A DNA stretch of 64,000 nt, taken from NCBI RefSeq assembly GCF_030227225.1, contig NZ_JASPHQ010000002.1:124001-188000 (forward strand), written 5' to 3'. The translations under genes and the position numbers were made by a program. Under the pieces are notes generated by a model. It had not been told where the DNA came from. It ran no database searches and saw only the letters and a list, made by a program, of their open reading frames with translations. Of the stretch, positions 1 through 9,658 are shown in pieces (the stretch's first letter is position 1; each line of letters starts with the position of its first letter). Source of the DNA: Corynebacterium rhinophilum (GTDB taxonomy: Bacteria > Actinomycetota > Actinomycetes > Mycobacteriales > Mycobacteriaceae).

Positions 1-191
1 CCGGTGACAAGATTATCGAGCGGGAAGATAATTCCCTGGGCATGCGCCGCGTCGAGGTACTATGCGCCAACTGTGAGTCCCACTTGGGCCACGTATTCGA
101 AGGCGAAGGCTACGATACCCCGACTGACCTGCGCTACTGCATTAACTCTATTTCTTTGAACCTGGAAGAAAAGCCCATCGAGGAAAACTAG
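1..191 (+). CDS. msrB: peptide-methionine (R)-S-oxide reductase, C-terminal part
   Basis: Only the last 62 residues lie in the window; the gene starts upstream. MsrB reduces the R-epimer of methionine sulfoxide in oxidised proteins in the cytoplasm. The visible part carries the second zinc CxxC ([13 protein letters not shown]) and the RYCINS segment holding the catalytic cysteine, followed by a short acidic tail and TAG. The reading frame runs open from base 3 with no interruption. A hairpin terminator follows and separates it from convergent chdC. The family call is secure; the N-terminus cannot be judged. Confidence 0.93.
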   Translation, partial: GDKIIEREDNSLGMRRVEVLCANCESHLGHVFEGEGYDTPTDLRYCINSISLNLEEKPIEEN

Positions 192-232
192 GATTTCACT
201 ACCACGCGCAGTGAGAACAAATGACAGCGCTA

Positions 233-273
233 GGAGCTCCCTACAGTTAAGGGGGCTCCCAGCATTGTTTTTA
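233..273 (+). terminator. rho-independent terminator after msrB
   Basis: Ten base pairs (233-242 with 250-259, one G-T wobble) close a seven-base loop, and a T-rich run follows at 267-275. It lies between the msrB stop and the convergent chdC stop and fits termination of msrB. Confidence 0.75.
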
Positions 274-282
274 TTTCAAATC

Positions 283-984
283 TTAGGGCAGAACCTTGAT
301 GAGTTCTGCGATGTTCTTCACGCGGCGTCCGGTGTGGAATGGAATTTCCTCACGCACGTGGTGGCGGGCTTCGGTATAGCGCATCTTATACATCAGGTCC
401 ACAATGCGGTGTAGCTCGTCGGCTTCAAAGGCAAGGACCCACTCATAATCCCCAAGCGCGAATGCCGGTACGGTATTGGCGCGCACATCGGGGTAGTCGC
501 GTGCCTGCATTCCGTGCTCCATCAAAATACGGCGACGCTTTTCTTCTTCCATCGTGTACCAGTCATACGAACGCACGAATGGGTAGACGGAAATCCACTC
601 CTTGGGCTCTTCCCCCATGATGAAGGAAGGCAGGTGGGACTTATTGAACTCGGCCGGACGGTGCAGGGCATTTCCAATCCACGTTACTTCGCTCACCTGG
701 CCCAAGGTGGTCTCCCGGCGGAAATCGCCAAAGGCTTTCTGGATATCGGAAAACTCCTCGGCGTGCCACCAGATCATGAAGTCCGCAGAATCGCGCATCG
801 CGGTCAGATCGTAAACGCCGCGGACGGTGACCTTATTGTCCTTTTCTAGTTCCGCAAAGAATTCTTGGGCTTGGGAGATGATCTCCTCGCGCTCGCTGCC
901 CAGCCCGCCGGGGATCACCTTGAAAACGGCGTGTTGGGAGTATTGCTGTACCTCGTTGAGTTCCTTGAAATCGAGCTTCGCCAT
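283..984 (-). CDS. chdC: coproheme decarboxylase (HemQ, chlorite dismutase family)
   Basis: ChdC removes two propionate carboxyls from coproheme III, using peroxide, to make haem b, the last step of the coproporphyrin-dependent pathway of Gram-positives. The protein is 233 aa, normal for the family. The actinobacterial active-site set is visible: His117 (KSH), Tyr134 (VYPF, the radical-forming tyrosine) and proximal His157 (MEHG), one residue off the C. diphtheriae numbering. The start has a good AAGGAG ribosome site. It stands alone, convergent with msrB; in other actinobacteria it sits near the other haem genes, which are not in this window. Confidence 0.93.
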   Translation of the reverse strand: MAKLDFKELNEVQQYSQHAVFKVIPGGLGSEREEIISQAQEFFAELEKDNKVTVRGVYDLTAMRDSADFMIWWHAEEFSDIQKAFGDFRRETTLGQVSEVTWIGNALHRPAEFNKSHLPSFIMGEEPKEWISVYPFVRSYDWYTMEEEKRRRILMEHGMQARDYPDVRANTVPAFALGDYEWVLAFEADELHRIVDLMYKMRYTEARHHVREEIPFHTGRRVKNIAELIKVLP

Positions 985-1119
985 TGCCTTCTCCTTTGCA
1001 GAAGCTTATTCGAATATTCGGACAAATCCATCATAAGTTGGAGTTAGACCGATTGTCATCCCCCCCCTGTGCACCTCCCACTATCGGCGCGCCTCCGCCA
1101 GCTCAAGGTAGTGAAACTA

Positions 1120-1125
1120 TAGCTT
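1120..1125 (+). promoter_or_regulatory. -10 element, leaderless start of the DUF3000 gene
   Basis: TAGCTT is followed by exactly seven bases and then the GTG start at 1133, with no purine-rich ribosome site. This spacing puts the transcription start on the start codon. Inferred from spacing only. Confidence 0.5.
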
Positions 1126-1132
1126 TATCAAG

Positions 1133-1807
1133 GTGAGTAATTCCGAATCGAGCACGCCCAGCGCCGGTAAGAATGCCGGAGCCAACTCCGGAGATGACGC
1201 AGCCTTTACCTCCCTACGCCGCAATGACGAGGCACAGGAGCCAACGACGCCGCCGGCTTTTACTCAGGCAGTAGAGTCCATGCACGCGGCCACTCTTCGC
1301 CCAGAAATTAGCCTAGGGTCCATTCGCCCACCGCAGCGATTAGCGCCCTTTAGCCACGCCATTGGCCTTGAGGTGGGCACGGAAGAGGACCCGGATATCA
1401 TCGCCACCGATTCAGATGGCGATGCCTTCGGGCGCCTCATCCTCCTTCATGACCCGGGCGCGGAAGAGGCCTGGGAGGGCGCAATGCGCTTGGTGGCGTA
1501 TATCCAGGCCGATATGGATGATTCGGTGGCAGGAGATCCGCTGCTTCCGGACGTAGCCTGGCAATGGCTCAATGAAGGCTTGGAAAAAGAAGGCGCGGAG
1601 CTTACCAACCTCGGCGGTACGGTCACCTCCACCGCCTCGGTCCGCTTCGGTGAGATCGGCGGCCCCCCGCGCGCTTATCAGATTGAGATGCGCGCATCGT
1701 GGACGGCGGAGGGGCTGGATTTAGCACCGCACGTGCAGGCCTTCGCACAAGTATTAGCCAACGTCGCGGGGCTGCCGCCTGAAGGCGTTACTGAACTCGG
1801 CCGCTAA
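1133..1807 (+). CDS. DUF3000 domain protein
   Basis: A 224-aa soluble actinobacterial protein of unknown function. The first 35 residues are Ser/Ala/Asn-rich and look disordered; the conserved DUF3000 part runs from about residue 40 to the end and closes with the typical LAPHVQAFAQVLANVAGLPP helix. The start is a GTG seven bases after a -10-like TAGCTT, so the mRNA may be leaderless. It ends one base before the ATG of the RNase D gene, so the two are translationally linked, an arrangement also seen in other corynebacteria and mycobacteria. The link suggests an RNA-related role, but that is inference only. Confidence 0.85.
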   Translation: MSNSESSTPSAGKNAGANSGDDAAFTSLRRNDEAQEPTTPPAFTQAVESMHAATLRPEISLGSIRPPQRLAPFSHAIGLEVGTEEDPDIIATDSDGDAFGRLILLHDPGAEEAWEGAMRLVAYIQADMDDSVAGDPLLPDVAWQWLNEGLEKEGAELTNLGGTVTSTASVRFGEIGGPPRAYQIEMRASWTAEGLDLAPHVQAFAQVLANVAGLPPEGVTELGR

Positions 1808-1808
1808 G

Positions 1809-3029
1809 ATGGTGGAATTTCGGAAGCAACCGAAAGAGGGTATTCCGAAGGTATTATCCACGCCAGCGGAATTCACCGCTGCCGCCGCGCGGTTGCACGC
1901 TGGTACCGGGCCCTTTGCCATCGATACCGAGCGCGCCTCAGGCTACCGGTACGATGACCGCGCCTTTCTCATCCAGATTCGCCGTAACGGCGCCGGGACG
2001 ATGCTTTTTGCCCCCGAAGGCCACCGCGCGGAATTGACCAAGACACTGGCTCCGGTGCTCAATGGGCAGCACTGGATCATTCACGCCGCACCCTCGGATC
2101 TCCCGTCTCTTGGGTGGCTCGGGCTTTTCCCTGGCACCCTTTTCGATACGGAATTAGCCGCCCGGTTTGCAGGATTTCACCGCACCAATTTGGGCGCCAT
2201 TATCGCGGAGCTTCTCGATGTCCAGCTAGAAAAAGGCCACGGCGACGATGACTGGTCCATCCCGCGGCTCAGCGAAGAAATGCGCGCTTATGCCGCACTC
2301 GATGTCGAGCTCTTACTAGAATTGGCTACGACGCTGCGCGATATCTTGGCCGAACAAGAAAAGCTGGACTGGATGGTGGAGGAATGTGCGGCGATCGTCG
2401 CCAAGCACGCGAATGACACCGCCCCGCAGCCGCACTCTTGGCGCGATATCAAGGGAGTATCGAGCCTAAAGAATGGGAAGCAGCGCGCCGCGGCGCAGTC
2501 TTTGTGGAACCTGCGCGATGATATTAGCCGGCGAACCGATACCGCACCCGGGCGCGTGCTGCCCAATAAGGTACTGGTAGAGATAGCCCGGATCCTGCCC
2601 AGCACGCAGCCGCAGTTAACCCGCATCAAGGGCTTTCCACGGCGGAGTAAAGGCGTCGCGCACCGCTGGTTACTGGCCGTGCAGCAGTCCCAGAATATTC
2701 CACCGCGCGGGCGCCCGGGCCCGCTTCGCCAGGAAAGAACCGTTCCCTCGAAATCGGTGTGGTCTAGGGAGTATCCACAGCAGTGGGAGGAATATCAAGA
2801 GATCCGCGCTGCCATTGGGGATATCGCCGAAGAGCTCGGGCTGCCACAGGAGCTGCTGCTTCGACCCGCAACCCTTCGCGCCACCGTGTGGGCGGCCATT
2901 GGCGGGAGCGGAACCATCAGCCAGCCTGAAGATGTGCCCGCCTTCCTAGAACGCGAAGGCGCGCGGTCGTGGCAGGTCAACCTCGTTGCCCCGGCATTGA
3001 TCGCGAGCCTATTTTCCCAGCCGCATTAA
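1809..3029 (+). CDS. rnd: ribonuclease D (DEDD 3'-5' exonuclease with HRDC domain)
   Basis: RNase D trims the 3' ends of tRNA precursors and other structured RNAs. The 406-aa protein has the DEDDy exonuclease fold in its first 190 residues: Asp39 and Glu41 (AIDTE), Asp97 (SDLPSL), and Tyr161 with Asp165 (YAALD). An HRDC domain starts near residue 207 and the last 120 residues form an actinobacterial C-terminal extension. It starts directly after the DUF3000 stop (one base between). Its stop codon overlaps the stop of convergent dxs. The gene corresponds in position to Rv2681. Confidence 0.9.
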   Translation: MVEFRKQPKEGIPKVLSTPAEFTAAAARLHAGTGPFAIDTERASGYRYDDRAFLIQIRRNGAGTMLFAPEGHRAELTKTLAPVLNGQHWIIHAAPSDLPSLGWLGLFPGTLFDTELAARFAGFHRTNLGAIIAELLDVQLEKGHGDDDWSIPRLSEEMRAYAALDVELLLELATTLRDILAEQEKLDWMVEECAAIVAKHANDTAPQPHSWRDIKGVSSLKNGKQRAAAQSLWNLRDDISRRTDTAPGRVLPNKVLVEIARILPSTQPQLTRIKGFPRRSKGVAHRWLLAVQQSQNIPPRGRPGPLRQERTVPSKSVWSREYPQQWEEYQEIRAAIGDIAEELGLPQELLLRPATLRATVWAAIGGSGTISQPEDVPAFLEREGARSWQVNLVAPALIASLFSQPH

Positions 3030-4924
3030 GCGGTCAGGTTTTCTACCCACTCGGTAATCGATGCAGCAATGAGCTCAGGGCTTAGGCCAAATTCTGCCAA
3101 AACCTCGCCGCGGGAACCGTGCTTGGGGAAGTAACCAGGAACACCCAGGCGACGCACTGGGGTGTCCACCTCTGCGGCGCCGAGGGCCTCAGCAATCATG
3201 GATCCAATTCCGCCGCGAATGAGTCCATCTTCTACCGTTACGACCAAATCGTGATCTGCTGCCATAGCGATGACGGAGCTTGCCACTGGTGCGACCCATC
3301 GCGGGTCAATGACCGTGACGTTGAGTCCCTGTTTCTCCAGCTCTTGCGCTGCCTTGATGCTCCGCGCGGACATCGCACCGATAGAGACGATGAGGACCTC
3401 GGGGGTATCCTCACCGGCGTCAGCCTCGCCGTAGTAGAGGATATCGACGCCATCGGCAAGCGTATCCACGGCTTCCATATCGGGCAGCAAGTTTCCCTTG
3501 GGGAACCGGACCACTGAGGGCCCAGAATCAATGTCCAGGGATTCCTGGAAGAGCTCGCGCAGGCGCGCACCATCGCGCGGGGCGGCGATGTGCATGCCAG
3601 GGACAATGCTCATTAAGGACATATCCCAAATTCCGTTGTGGGAGGCGCCATCAGATCCCGTCACGCCCGCGCGGTCCAGCACGATGGTCACCGGCAGCTT
3701 GAGCAAGGCAATATCCATGATCACCTGGTCCACGGCCCTGTTCAGGAAGGTGGAATACACAGCTACCACGGGGTGCATGCCGCCCAAAGCCAAACCAGAG
3801 GCAGAGGCCATGGCGTGCTGCTCGGCGATGCCCACATCAAAGAACCGATCCGGAAAACGTTCCTGGAAGGGAGCTAGCCCCGTAGGACCCGCCATGGCTG
3901 CGGTAATCGCGACGATGTCCTCACGCTTTTCCGCCGCCGCAATCAATTCTTCAGAAAATGCGGCCGTCCACCCTGGTTGCTTGGTGCCCTTGGCAACACC
4001 GGTGACTGGGTCGATAGCACCCGTCGAGTGCATCTGGTCCTTCGGCTCATTGACCGCCGGGGCAAATCCGTGGCCCTTTTCCGTGACCACATGCACGATA
4101 ATGGGGCCCTCATAATCGCGGGCATAGGAAAGCGCATGCACCAAGCCATCGATGTCATGGCCGTAGATAGGGCCAATATATTTAATCCCCAGCTCTGGGA
4201 AAATCTCCGTGGGCAAGACGGTGGACTTGACGCCTTCCTTCATGGCGTGGAGCGCATCAAAGGCGCGCTCGCCTACCCACCCCATGGATTTTAAGCGGCG
4301 CTTGCCCTGCTCCATGAGCTCGTCGTAGCCATGCTGGGAACGAATGCGCCCCAGGTTTTCAGAAATGCCGCCAATGGTGGGCGAATAGCTGCGGCCGTTG
4401 TCATTGACCACGATGACTGCATTGCGCTTTTTATCTTCAGAAATATTATTGAGCGCTTCCCAGCACATGCCGCCGGTCAAGGCGCCATCGCCCACAATGC
4501 CAATGACATTGCGGTGGCCTTCCCCGCGAATCTTAAAGGCCTTGGACAGCCCATCCACGGTCGAAAGCGAGGCGGAAGCATGCGAGGATTCCGTCCAGTC
4601 ATGCTCGGACTCACCGCGGTCCGTATAACCGGACAGGCCGTCCTTTTGGCGCAGGGTATCGAATTGGGCCGTGCGGCCAGTGAGCATCTTGTGCACATAA
4701 GACTGGTGGGAGGTATCAAAGATGATGGGCTCGCGCGGGGAATCAAAGACCCGGTGCAGCGCAATGGTCAATTCCACCACGCCCAAATTGGGCCCCAAGT
4801 GCCCACCCGTCACCGATACCTTATCGATGAGGCGCTGGCGAATATCCGCCGCAAGTTCCTCCAACTTTTCTGCAGGCAGTGCCTTCAGGTCTTGCGGCGA
4901 GTTTATGGTATCCAAGATAGTCAT
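3026..4924 (-). CDS. dxs: 1-deoxy-D-xylulose-5-phosphate synthase
   Basis: DXS condenses pyruvate and glyceraldehyde-3-phosphate with thiamine diphosphate, the first step of the MEP isoprenoid pathway and also a source of thiamine and pyridoxal precursors. The length of 632 aa is standard. Visible are HLGPNLG (residues 42-48), the thiamine diphosphate motif GDGALTGG (145-152) with the paired NDN (175-177), the central transketolase domain with [10 protein letters not shown], and a full C-terminal domain. Its stop overlaps the rnd stop on the other strand, leaving no room for a terminator between the two genes. It is transcribed alone. Confidence 0.96.
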   Translation of the reverse strand: MTILDTINSPQDLKALPAEKLEELAADIRQRLIDKVSVTGGHLGPNLGVVELTIALHRVFDSPREPIIFDTSHQSYVHKMLTGRTAQFDTLRQKDGLSGYTDRGESEHDWTESSHASASLSTVDGLSKAFKIRGEGHRNVIGIVGDGALTGGMCWEALNNISEDKKRNAVIVVNDNGRSYSPTIGGISENLGRIRSQHGYDELMEQGKRRLKSMGWVGERAFDALHAMKEGVKSTVLPTEIFPELGIKYIGPIYGHDIDGLVHALSYARDYEGPIIVHVVTEKGHGFAPAVNEPKDQMHSTGAIDPVTGVAKGTKQPGWTAAFSEELIAAAEKREDIVAITAAMAGPTGLAPFQERFPDRFFDVGIAEQHAMASASGLALGGMHPVVAVYSTFLNRAVDQVIMDIALLKLPVTIVLDRAGVTGSDGASHNGIWDMSLMSIVPGMHIAAPRDGARLRELFQESLDIDSGPSVVRFPKGNLLPDMEAVDTLADGVDILYYGEADAGEDTPEVLIVSIGAMSARSIKAAQELEKQGLNVTVIDPRWVAPVASSVIAMAADHDLVVTVEDGLIRGGIGSMIAEALGAAEVDTPVRRLGVPGYFPKHGSRGEVLAEFGLSPELIAASITEWVENLTA

Positions 4925-5030
4925 GGAGCGGCCTTCAACTCCTTCTGTGCTTAGTTCTTCCTATCCACCGTACCCGTGGTCCGTATTTTCTTTTATATCG
5001 GCTTCTTAATTCAGGCGGGGTATTTTCGCA

Positions 5031-6287
5031 TTAAACAGCGTCCTGCGCCGGGTTATTCGCCGCCTTATCTGGGGTAATAAGAGCGATTACCTCAAAGTGA
5101 TGGGTGCCGGGGAAGGCATTGACCAGCGCCATTTTCTCGGGCTTATACCCAGCGCTTTGCCATAGGGACAGATCGCGGGCAAAGGTCGCTGGATCGCATC
5201 CCACATGCACCACGGCTTGGGGCTTTGCCTCCGCCACGGCGCGGACCACCTGCTCGCCTGCCCCGGTTCGCGGCGGATCGAGCACCACGGCACCTGGTTG
5301 GGGCAATTGCGCAGCAACCTGTTCTACCTTGGCGGATTTCACGGCAATATCGATATCGCGCAACCCCGGCTGCGTAGTCGCCGTTGCCGCGGGCGAATAG
5401 TCCACGGAAATGACTTTTCCGCCGGTGGCTTCTGATAACGCGGGCGCGAATAGTCCAACGCCGCCGTACAAATCCCAAGCGATCTTGTGCTGGTAATCCC
5501 GGCCGGCCAGCCACTGCCCTGCCACAGCGCTATAAATCTCCGGCGCCGCCACATGCGCTTGCCAAAATGCCGTGGCGGGGAAGGAAAACTCGCAGCCATT
5601 GACGTATTCGGCCACCGTGCCAGAGCCCTCGATGACCTCACGAATGGTCTCCACTCGCCTGCCTCGCGGGGCCTTGCGCGTTTCCACCACATGCCGGTTA
5701 CCGGCGCCATCAAGAACCGCGACGATTTCGGCCCCAGGGGTAAAACGCCGCGCGCCATCCCCAACCAGACCATCAATCAAGCCATCTGCTAATTGGGTAC
5801 AACCGACGGACGTGACCAGCTCATTCGAGCGGTACTTCCGCAATCCGGCGCGGCCTTGCTTGTCGACGCCCAACCGGACCCTCGTCCGCCAGCCCCGTAC
5901 CGGCGGCAGCTCGTGTTGCTCAATAGCGAGGGACTCGAGCCCCTCAATGCCGCTGCGGCGCAGCTGTTCGCGGAAGACATCCATCTTGATGTCTATTTCC
6001 GCTGCGGGATCCAACTCAGCAAAATCGCAGCACCCAGCGCCTAGCTCCGCGGCGGGACAGCTACTGGGTACACGCATCTGCCCTGCGGTGACGATGCTAT
6101 CGAGTTCGCCCTTGATAAAAGACTTTTTCACCTTACCGGCGGTTGCGCGAACCGTGTCACCAGGAAAAGCCCGGGGAACGAAGACGACGCGCCCATCCGG
6201 GGCGTGGCCGATACCGAGTCCACCATGGGCCATGCGGTCAATAGTGACCTCTACGGTGTCCCCGCGAGATAGTGCGGACTCATTCAT
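5031..6287 (-). CDS. TrmA/RumA-family class I RNA (uracil-5) methyltransferase
   Basis: A SAM-dependent enzyme of the family that makes 5-methyluridine in tRNA or rRNA. From the chosen start it has 418 aa: a TRAM RNA-binding domain at about 6-62, three cysteines (77, 86, 87) where relatives bind an iron-sulfur cluster, and the catalytic HVGCDPATFARD with Cys364, followed by HHFEV with the general-base Glu. I chose the ATG at 6287 because it overlaps the upstream stop by only eight bases; a second in-frame ATG at 6341 has a nearly identical ribosome site and would add 18 residues. It is the last gene of the dut operon and the positional counterpart of Rv2689c. The exact RNA target cannot be read from sequence. 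Confidence 0.87.
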   Translation of the reverse strand: MNESALSRGDTVEVTIDRMAHGGLGIGHAPDGRVVFVPRAFPGDTVRATAGKVKKSFIKGELDSIVTAGQMRVPSSCPAAELGAGCCDFAELDPAAEIDIKMDVFREQLRRSGIEGLESLAIEQHELPPVRGWRTRVRLGVDKQGRAGLRKYRSNELVTSVGCTQLADGLIDGLVGDGARRFTPGAEIVAVLDGAGNRHVVETRKAPRGRRVETIREVIEGSGTVAEYVNGCEFSFPATAFWQAHVAAPEIYSAVAGQWLAGRDYQHKIAWDLYGGVGLFAPALSEATGGKVISVDYSPAATATTQPGLRDIDIAVKSAKVEQVAAQLPQPGAVVLDPPRTGAGEQVVRAVAEAKPQAVVHVGCDPATFARDLSLWQSAGYKPEKMALVNAFPGTHHFEVIALITPDKAANNPAQDAV

Positions 6288-7020
6288 TTTCTGCCTCGAG
6301 CTCTTGTGTACTGCGATTTGAATTTGTGGCACGTCCGACATTTTCTGCCTCTTCTACTGCAGCGTCTGCGCGGCGCACCATCCACACGGTTAATGCCGTC
6401 ACCAATAGCGTCAAGGGCCAGCCCATGACGATCCTGGTGATTCCCAATGCGGTAGTTTCCCCGGCGTCATAAATCGCGCGCTGGATGATAAACCGCGCTA
6501 AGAAGATAACGGCCCACCCGGCGGTGGCGATAGAATACGCCCTCCGCGCAAGCTTTACCTTCTGCCAGGCCATATCATCGCCGTTCAAGCCCTTCCAGAT
6601 AACGCCTACGGCCGGCCACCGGAAAAGGATGGAGAGCGCTGCGGCAATAAACAAGGCCAGCGACATCCAAATGCCGTATAGGAAGTAGCCTTTGGCATCC
6701 CCGGTAAACCAGGCGATGGCGGCACAAATGGCCACGCCGATAAGTCCAGATATGGCCGGCTGAATAGTCTGTTTGCGAACGATGCGCCAGATGGCGATCA
6801 CTACCGCCACACCCAGCGCGGAGATCAGCGCTGGGGTGAGGCCATAGAGGCTATTGACTGGAATAAGGACGACGATGGGCAACGTGGCCGCGACGAGGCC
6901 CGGTAGGCCTCCCATTTGTTCCAACAGAGTTGGTTCAGTATCGCGGTCCTGGTCGTCGCTTAGCTGAGGAGCCTGCGGCTCCGGCAAAGAGTTACTCACG
7001 TAGCGTTCTGCTTTACTCAC
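6280..7020 (-). CDS. DUF3159 integral membrane protein
   Basis: A 246-aa protein with a polar N-terminal tail of about 35 residues followed by some six hydrophobic segments (including PGLVAATLPIVVLIPVNSLYG and SGLIGVAICAAIAWFTG) and a charged C-terminal tail. The family is actinobacterial and has no assigned function. The start is a GTG in a GTGA overlap with the DUF3710 stop, so the genes are translationally coupled. It sits between a DUF3710 gene and an RNA methyltransferase, the same order as in mycobacteria. Confidence 0.82.
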   Translation of the reverse strand: MSKAERYVSNSLPEPQAPQLSDDQDRDTEPTLLEQMGGLPGLVAATLPIVVLIPVNSLYGLTPALISALGVAVVIAIWRIVRKQTIQPAISGLIGVAICAAIAWFTGDAKGYFLYGIWMSLALFIAAALSILFRWPAVGVIWKGLNGDDMAWQKVKLARRAYSIATAGWAVIFLARFIIQRAIYDAGETTALGITRIVMGWPLTLLVTALTVWMVRRADAAVEEAENVGRATNSNRSTQELEAENE

Positions 7021-7988
7021 TTATCGGTATCGGGGTTAGACCCCTTGTCTTTGTCATGTGCGGGAGATTCATTCTCCCCCTCGGGTGGCTGCGCGCCCAA
7101 ATCGCGCAGCTGCTTTTCCGCTTCCGCCTCAGCTGCGGGATCGGGTCCACCTACCCCGTTTTCTGGGTGGCCTTGAGCCGGCTGACCTTGGGCATTTGCG
7201 CCGGATTGTTCCTGCTGGCGCTTTTCCATGGCTTGTTTAACCTGTTCCACCAGCTGCTTTGGCATGATGACCGGCAGTGCATTGCCCGCCAAAATGGGAT
7301 CCTCACCGCGGTAGACAAAGATACGCGATGCTACGTCGCGCGCGATCTGCGCCAAATCTTCTTCAAGGCCGGTAGGTGCTGCAAGAGTCAAGCGCAGCAT
7401 CCACCGCGGGCCCTCGGCACCAATAACGCGCAGTTGGCCGTTGTCATTTTTGCCAACGATTTCCAACCCCCAGGGACCTTGCTCGGTGGTAACGGAAAGC
7501 CCATCGCGGCTCATGCCTTCCTTGATTTCTTCCACGGATTCTGCCCACTGTCCAGGCTTGCGCGGAGCTGCGAAGGCAACGGGAGTAATACGACCAGCCT
7601 TGGTGACAATGTGCAGCATCTTAGGGCCTTGTTCACCCATTTCCACCTGGACCTGGGAGTCCTTTGGCAGCGGAATGCGCATCGAGCCAAGGTCAAGGAT
7701 GCCGATGGAAGAATCAGAAAAATCAAAATCTTCGATATTGACGGAATCGCCATCGAAGGGGCCGGTTTCGCCGTTCACGGCATCGTGGGCAAACTCCGTT
7801 CGCACCTGTCCCGAGGCTGCGGCGGCATCGGCAGCCGTATCTTTTACGGATTCAAAAGAATTCGAGTCAGCCGAAGCCGATCCTGCGGAATCAGCGGCAG
7901 ACTCTTGCGGCTGCGATTGCTGAGAGTTCTCCGGCTCTTCCTTGCGACCGTCATCGTTTTTCTTTTTTCCAAATGGCCAAATGCCCAT
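7017..7988 (-). CDS. DUF3710 domain protein
   Basis: A 323-aa cytoplasmic protein. Residues 1-95 are low complexity (a Lys patch, then Ser/Gln/Ala/Glu-rich) and likely disordered; the conserved DUF3710 core runs from about 100 to 245, and the last 75 residues are again acidic and disordered. The family is found next to dut throughout the Mycobacteriales (Rv2696c in M. tuberculosis); no activity is established. It lies 13 bases after dut and overlaps the next gene by four bases, so it is the middle of one operon. Confidence 0.85.
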   Translation of the reverse strand: MGIWPFGKKKNDDGRKEEPENSQQSQPQESAADSAGSASADSNSFESVKDTAADAAAASGQVRTEFAHDAVNGETGPFDGDSVNIEDFDFSDSSIGILDLGSMRIPLPKDSQVQVEMGEQGPKMLHIVTKAGRITPVAFAAPRKPGQWAESVEEIKEGMSRDGLSVTTEQGPWGLEIVGKNDNGQLRVIGAEGPRWMLRLTLAAPTGLEEDLAQIARDVASRIFVYRGEDPILAGNALPVIMPKQLVEQVKQAMEKRQQEQSGANAQGQPAQGHPENGVGGPDPAAEAEAEKQLRDLGAQPPEGENESPAHDKDKGSNPDTDK

Positions 7989-8001
7989 TTTTTAATCCTT
8001 C

Positions 8002-8475
8002 CTAAATCCCGGTTGATCCGTAGCCGCCGGTACCGCGGTCGGTCTCATCCAAGTCTTCTACTTCGCTAAAATCCATTAGTTCTACACGCTGTACCACGAG
8101 TTGAGCGATGCGCATGCCGCGCTCGATCTCGATCGGGGTGTGGGGATCGTGGTTGATCAGGCACACCTTGATCTCCCCGCGGTAGTCAGCATCCACGGTA
8201 CCCGGCGTATTGACAATGGACAGCCCGTGTTTAGCTGCTAAGCCGGACCGCGGATGGATCAATCCCACGGTGCCGAGCGGTAAGGCCATGGCGATACCGG
8301 TGCCGACAAGTGCGCGTTCGCCAGGTTGGAGGGTAAGCGCCTCCGCGGCGTAGAGATCGGCGCCGGCGTCACCCCGATGCGCCCGAAATGGCATCGGGAG
8401 CCCTTTATCGAGGCGCTTGATTTTGACGTCTCCTACTGGCGTTTGTTCCTGCGGTAGCGAATTCGAATCAGTCAC
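8002..8475 (-). CDS. dut: dUTP diphosphatase
   Basis: Dut hydrolyses dUTP to dUMP, keeping uracil out of DNA and feeding thymidylate synthesis. The 157-aa protein shows all five motifs of trimeric dUTPases: [33 protein letters not shown] (with the catalytic Asp), [10 protein letters not shown], and the C-terminal [10 protein letters not shown] that closes over the substrate. The GTG start has TAGGAT exactly seven bases upstream and no ribosome site, indicating a leaderless mRNA. First gene of a four-gene operon with DUF3710, DUF3159 and the TrmA-like enzyme; divergent from the DUF3093 gene. Confidence 0.95.
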   Translation of the reverse strand: MTDSNSLPQEQTPVGDVKIKRLDKGLPMPFRAHRGDAGADLYAAEALTLQPGERALVGTGIAMALPLGTVGLIHPRSGLAAKHGLSIVNTPGTVDADYRGEIKVCLINHDPHTPIEIERGMRIAQLVVQRVELMDFSEVEDLDETDRGTGGYGSTGI

Positions 8476-8482
8476 TTAGCCA

Positions 8483-8488
8483 ATCCTA
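8483..8488 (-). promoter_or_regulatory. -10 element of the dut operon, leaderless
   Basis: On the minus strand TAGGAT is followed by seven bases and the GTG of dut. The 64-bp gap to the divergent DUF3093 start must hold both promoters. Confidence 0.55.
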
Positions 8489-8525
8489 CCTGCCCCAGCC
8501 GGTTCATTCTGCGCCTGAGGTGGAC

Positions 8526-8531
8526 TAGAAT
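8526..8531 (+). promoter_or_regulatory. -10 element of the DUF3093 gene, probably leaderless
   Basis: TAGAAT stands eight bases before the GTG start at 8540, with no ribosome-binding sequence between. Confidence 0.5.
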
Positions 8532-8539
8532 GCCTAGGC

Positions 8540-9040
8540 GTGTCTGATATTTCTGCTCCTCAACCCGCTGCCCCGAAAGTGTTGTATCGCGAACGCCAAT
8601 GGGTGCCGTGGTACTTCTGGATTTTTGCAGCAATCGTTGTGGCTTTAACCTCAGCTACGGCCGGACTTAACCGCTCTGTGTGGTGGACCATCATTCCCGC
8701 AGTCCTGCTCGGCGCCATCGCTATCTGGGTGCTCATCACGTGGTCTGGGACCGTTGTGCAGGTTGAACAAGATGAAGATGGAACGCGATGGTTGCTAGTC
8801 AAGGATGCGCAGTTACCCAATGAGGTTGTCTCTCGTTCGATTACCGTTCCAAAGTCTGCGCGCCATAACGCACTGGGCCCACAATTCGATCCGGCCGCAT
8901 TCTTGGTCTCTCATGCGTGGATTGACGAGCACGCCATGATGGTCCTCAATGATCCTGAAGATGACACCCCATATTGGCTCATTGCTTCGAAAGATCCAGA
9001 CCAGCTTCTCCGCGCCTTCCTGCCGGAGCAGCACGCATAG
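8540..9040 (+). CDS. DUF3093 membrane protein
   Basis: A 166-aa protein with a short N-terminal tail, two transmembrane helices at about residues 25-48 and 53-75 (starting WYFWIFAAIVVALTSA), and a soluble C-terminal domain. DUF3093 proteins are found in Actinobacteria divergent from dut (Rv2698 in M. tuberculosis); the function is unknown. The GTG start follows a TAGAAT element by eight bases. No partner gene follows closely. Confidence 0.82.
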   Translation: MSDISAPQPAAPKVLYRERQWVPWYFWIFAAIVVALTSATAGLNRSVWWTIIPAVLLGAIAIWVLITWSGTVVQVEQDEDGTRWLLVKDAQLPNEVVSRSITVPKSARHNALGPQFDPAAFLVSHAWIDEHAMMVLNDPEDDTPYWLIASKDPDQLLRAFLPEQHA

Positions 9041-9220
9041 GCTTTTTGGATCGAAGGGTCGCTACCTATCGGAAGGCGTTTTCTAAGTCTGCCGTTGGCG
9101 TTTTCGTTGCTGCTACGTCCGCCGAGCGGATTCGTATGACAGAAATAAAGAGGACTTTCGGTGGCACCTTACGCGGGTTCTTGTACCATCAGTGAAAAGT
9201 TGGACTAGGAGGAGATCACA

Positions 9221-9553
9221 ATGGGTTTCGGAGGAGCTCTACGCAGAACTCAGAAAGATGGGAAACCCTGGATACCTCCGTGGTGGTTTTCCTTTGTGAT
9301 ACTGCCACTAATGGTCATCGCTGAATTCTACGTCAGTCAAGTAACCGGTTGGCGTGGAGTGTCCTCATCAAACGTAGAGGGGGTTGCTTGGAGCGAAGTG
9401 AGCTCTGACGGCATCGTCCTTCACGTAGTCGGGTACATGGCTTTTTACTTCGTTCTAGTCTTGCCCATCTTCCTAGTGCGTAGATATCTATGGGAGAAAC
9501 AGCAAAAGCAAGGAAGCGATCCGGATAAGAAGGGCAAAGACGAGCAGCCTTAG
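9221..9553 (+). CDS. small two-helix membrane protein, unknown
   Basis: I do not recognise a family. The 110-aa product has a basic N-terminus, a membrane segment at about residues 22-40 (WFSFVILPLMVIAEFYV), an outside loop of about 30 residues, a second segment at about 68-87 (VVGYMAFYFVLVLPIFLV), and a Lys/Asp-rich tail. A strong AGGAGGAG ribosome site precedes the ATG, which argues that it is expressed. Its base composition is clearly less GC-rich than its neighbours, and it sits where mycobacteria go straight from the DUF3093 gene to the DUF4193 gene. It could be a recent gain. Confidence 0.6.
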   Translation: MGFGGALRRTQKDGKPWIPPWWFSFVILPLMVIAEFYVSQVTGWRGVSSSNVEGVAWSEVSSDGIVLHVVGYMAFYFVLVLPIFLVRRYLWEKQQKQGSDPDKKGKDEQP

Positions 9554-9587
9554 ATAGAACTGGATGACTGAAAAGATTTGCACCCTC

Positions 9588-9637
9588 AAAAAGTAGACAC
9601 CCCGCGCAGTTAGGTGCCGCGCACATCGGGTGTCTGC
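9588..9637 (-). terminator. terminator of the DUF4193 gene
   Basis: Arms 9593-9602 and 9628-9637 pair over ten bases (one wobble). Read on the minus strand the stem is followed at once by TTTTT, so it ends transcripts of the minus-strand DUF4193 gene. Confidence 0.7.
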
Positions 9638-9658
9638 TAAACAAGGAAAACTTCAAAC

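Noticed and set aside
6930-8069. A 379-residue plus-strand frame opposite DUF3710 and dut
   Set aside because: Arises from GC-rich codon structure on the other strand; the dut motifs settle the coding strand.
9136-9195. A 19-residue leader peptide before the small membrane gene
   Set aside because: ATG lacks a ribosome site and the peptide has no run of regulatory codons or paired terminator structure.
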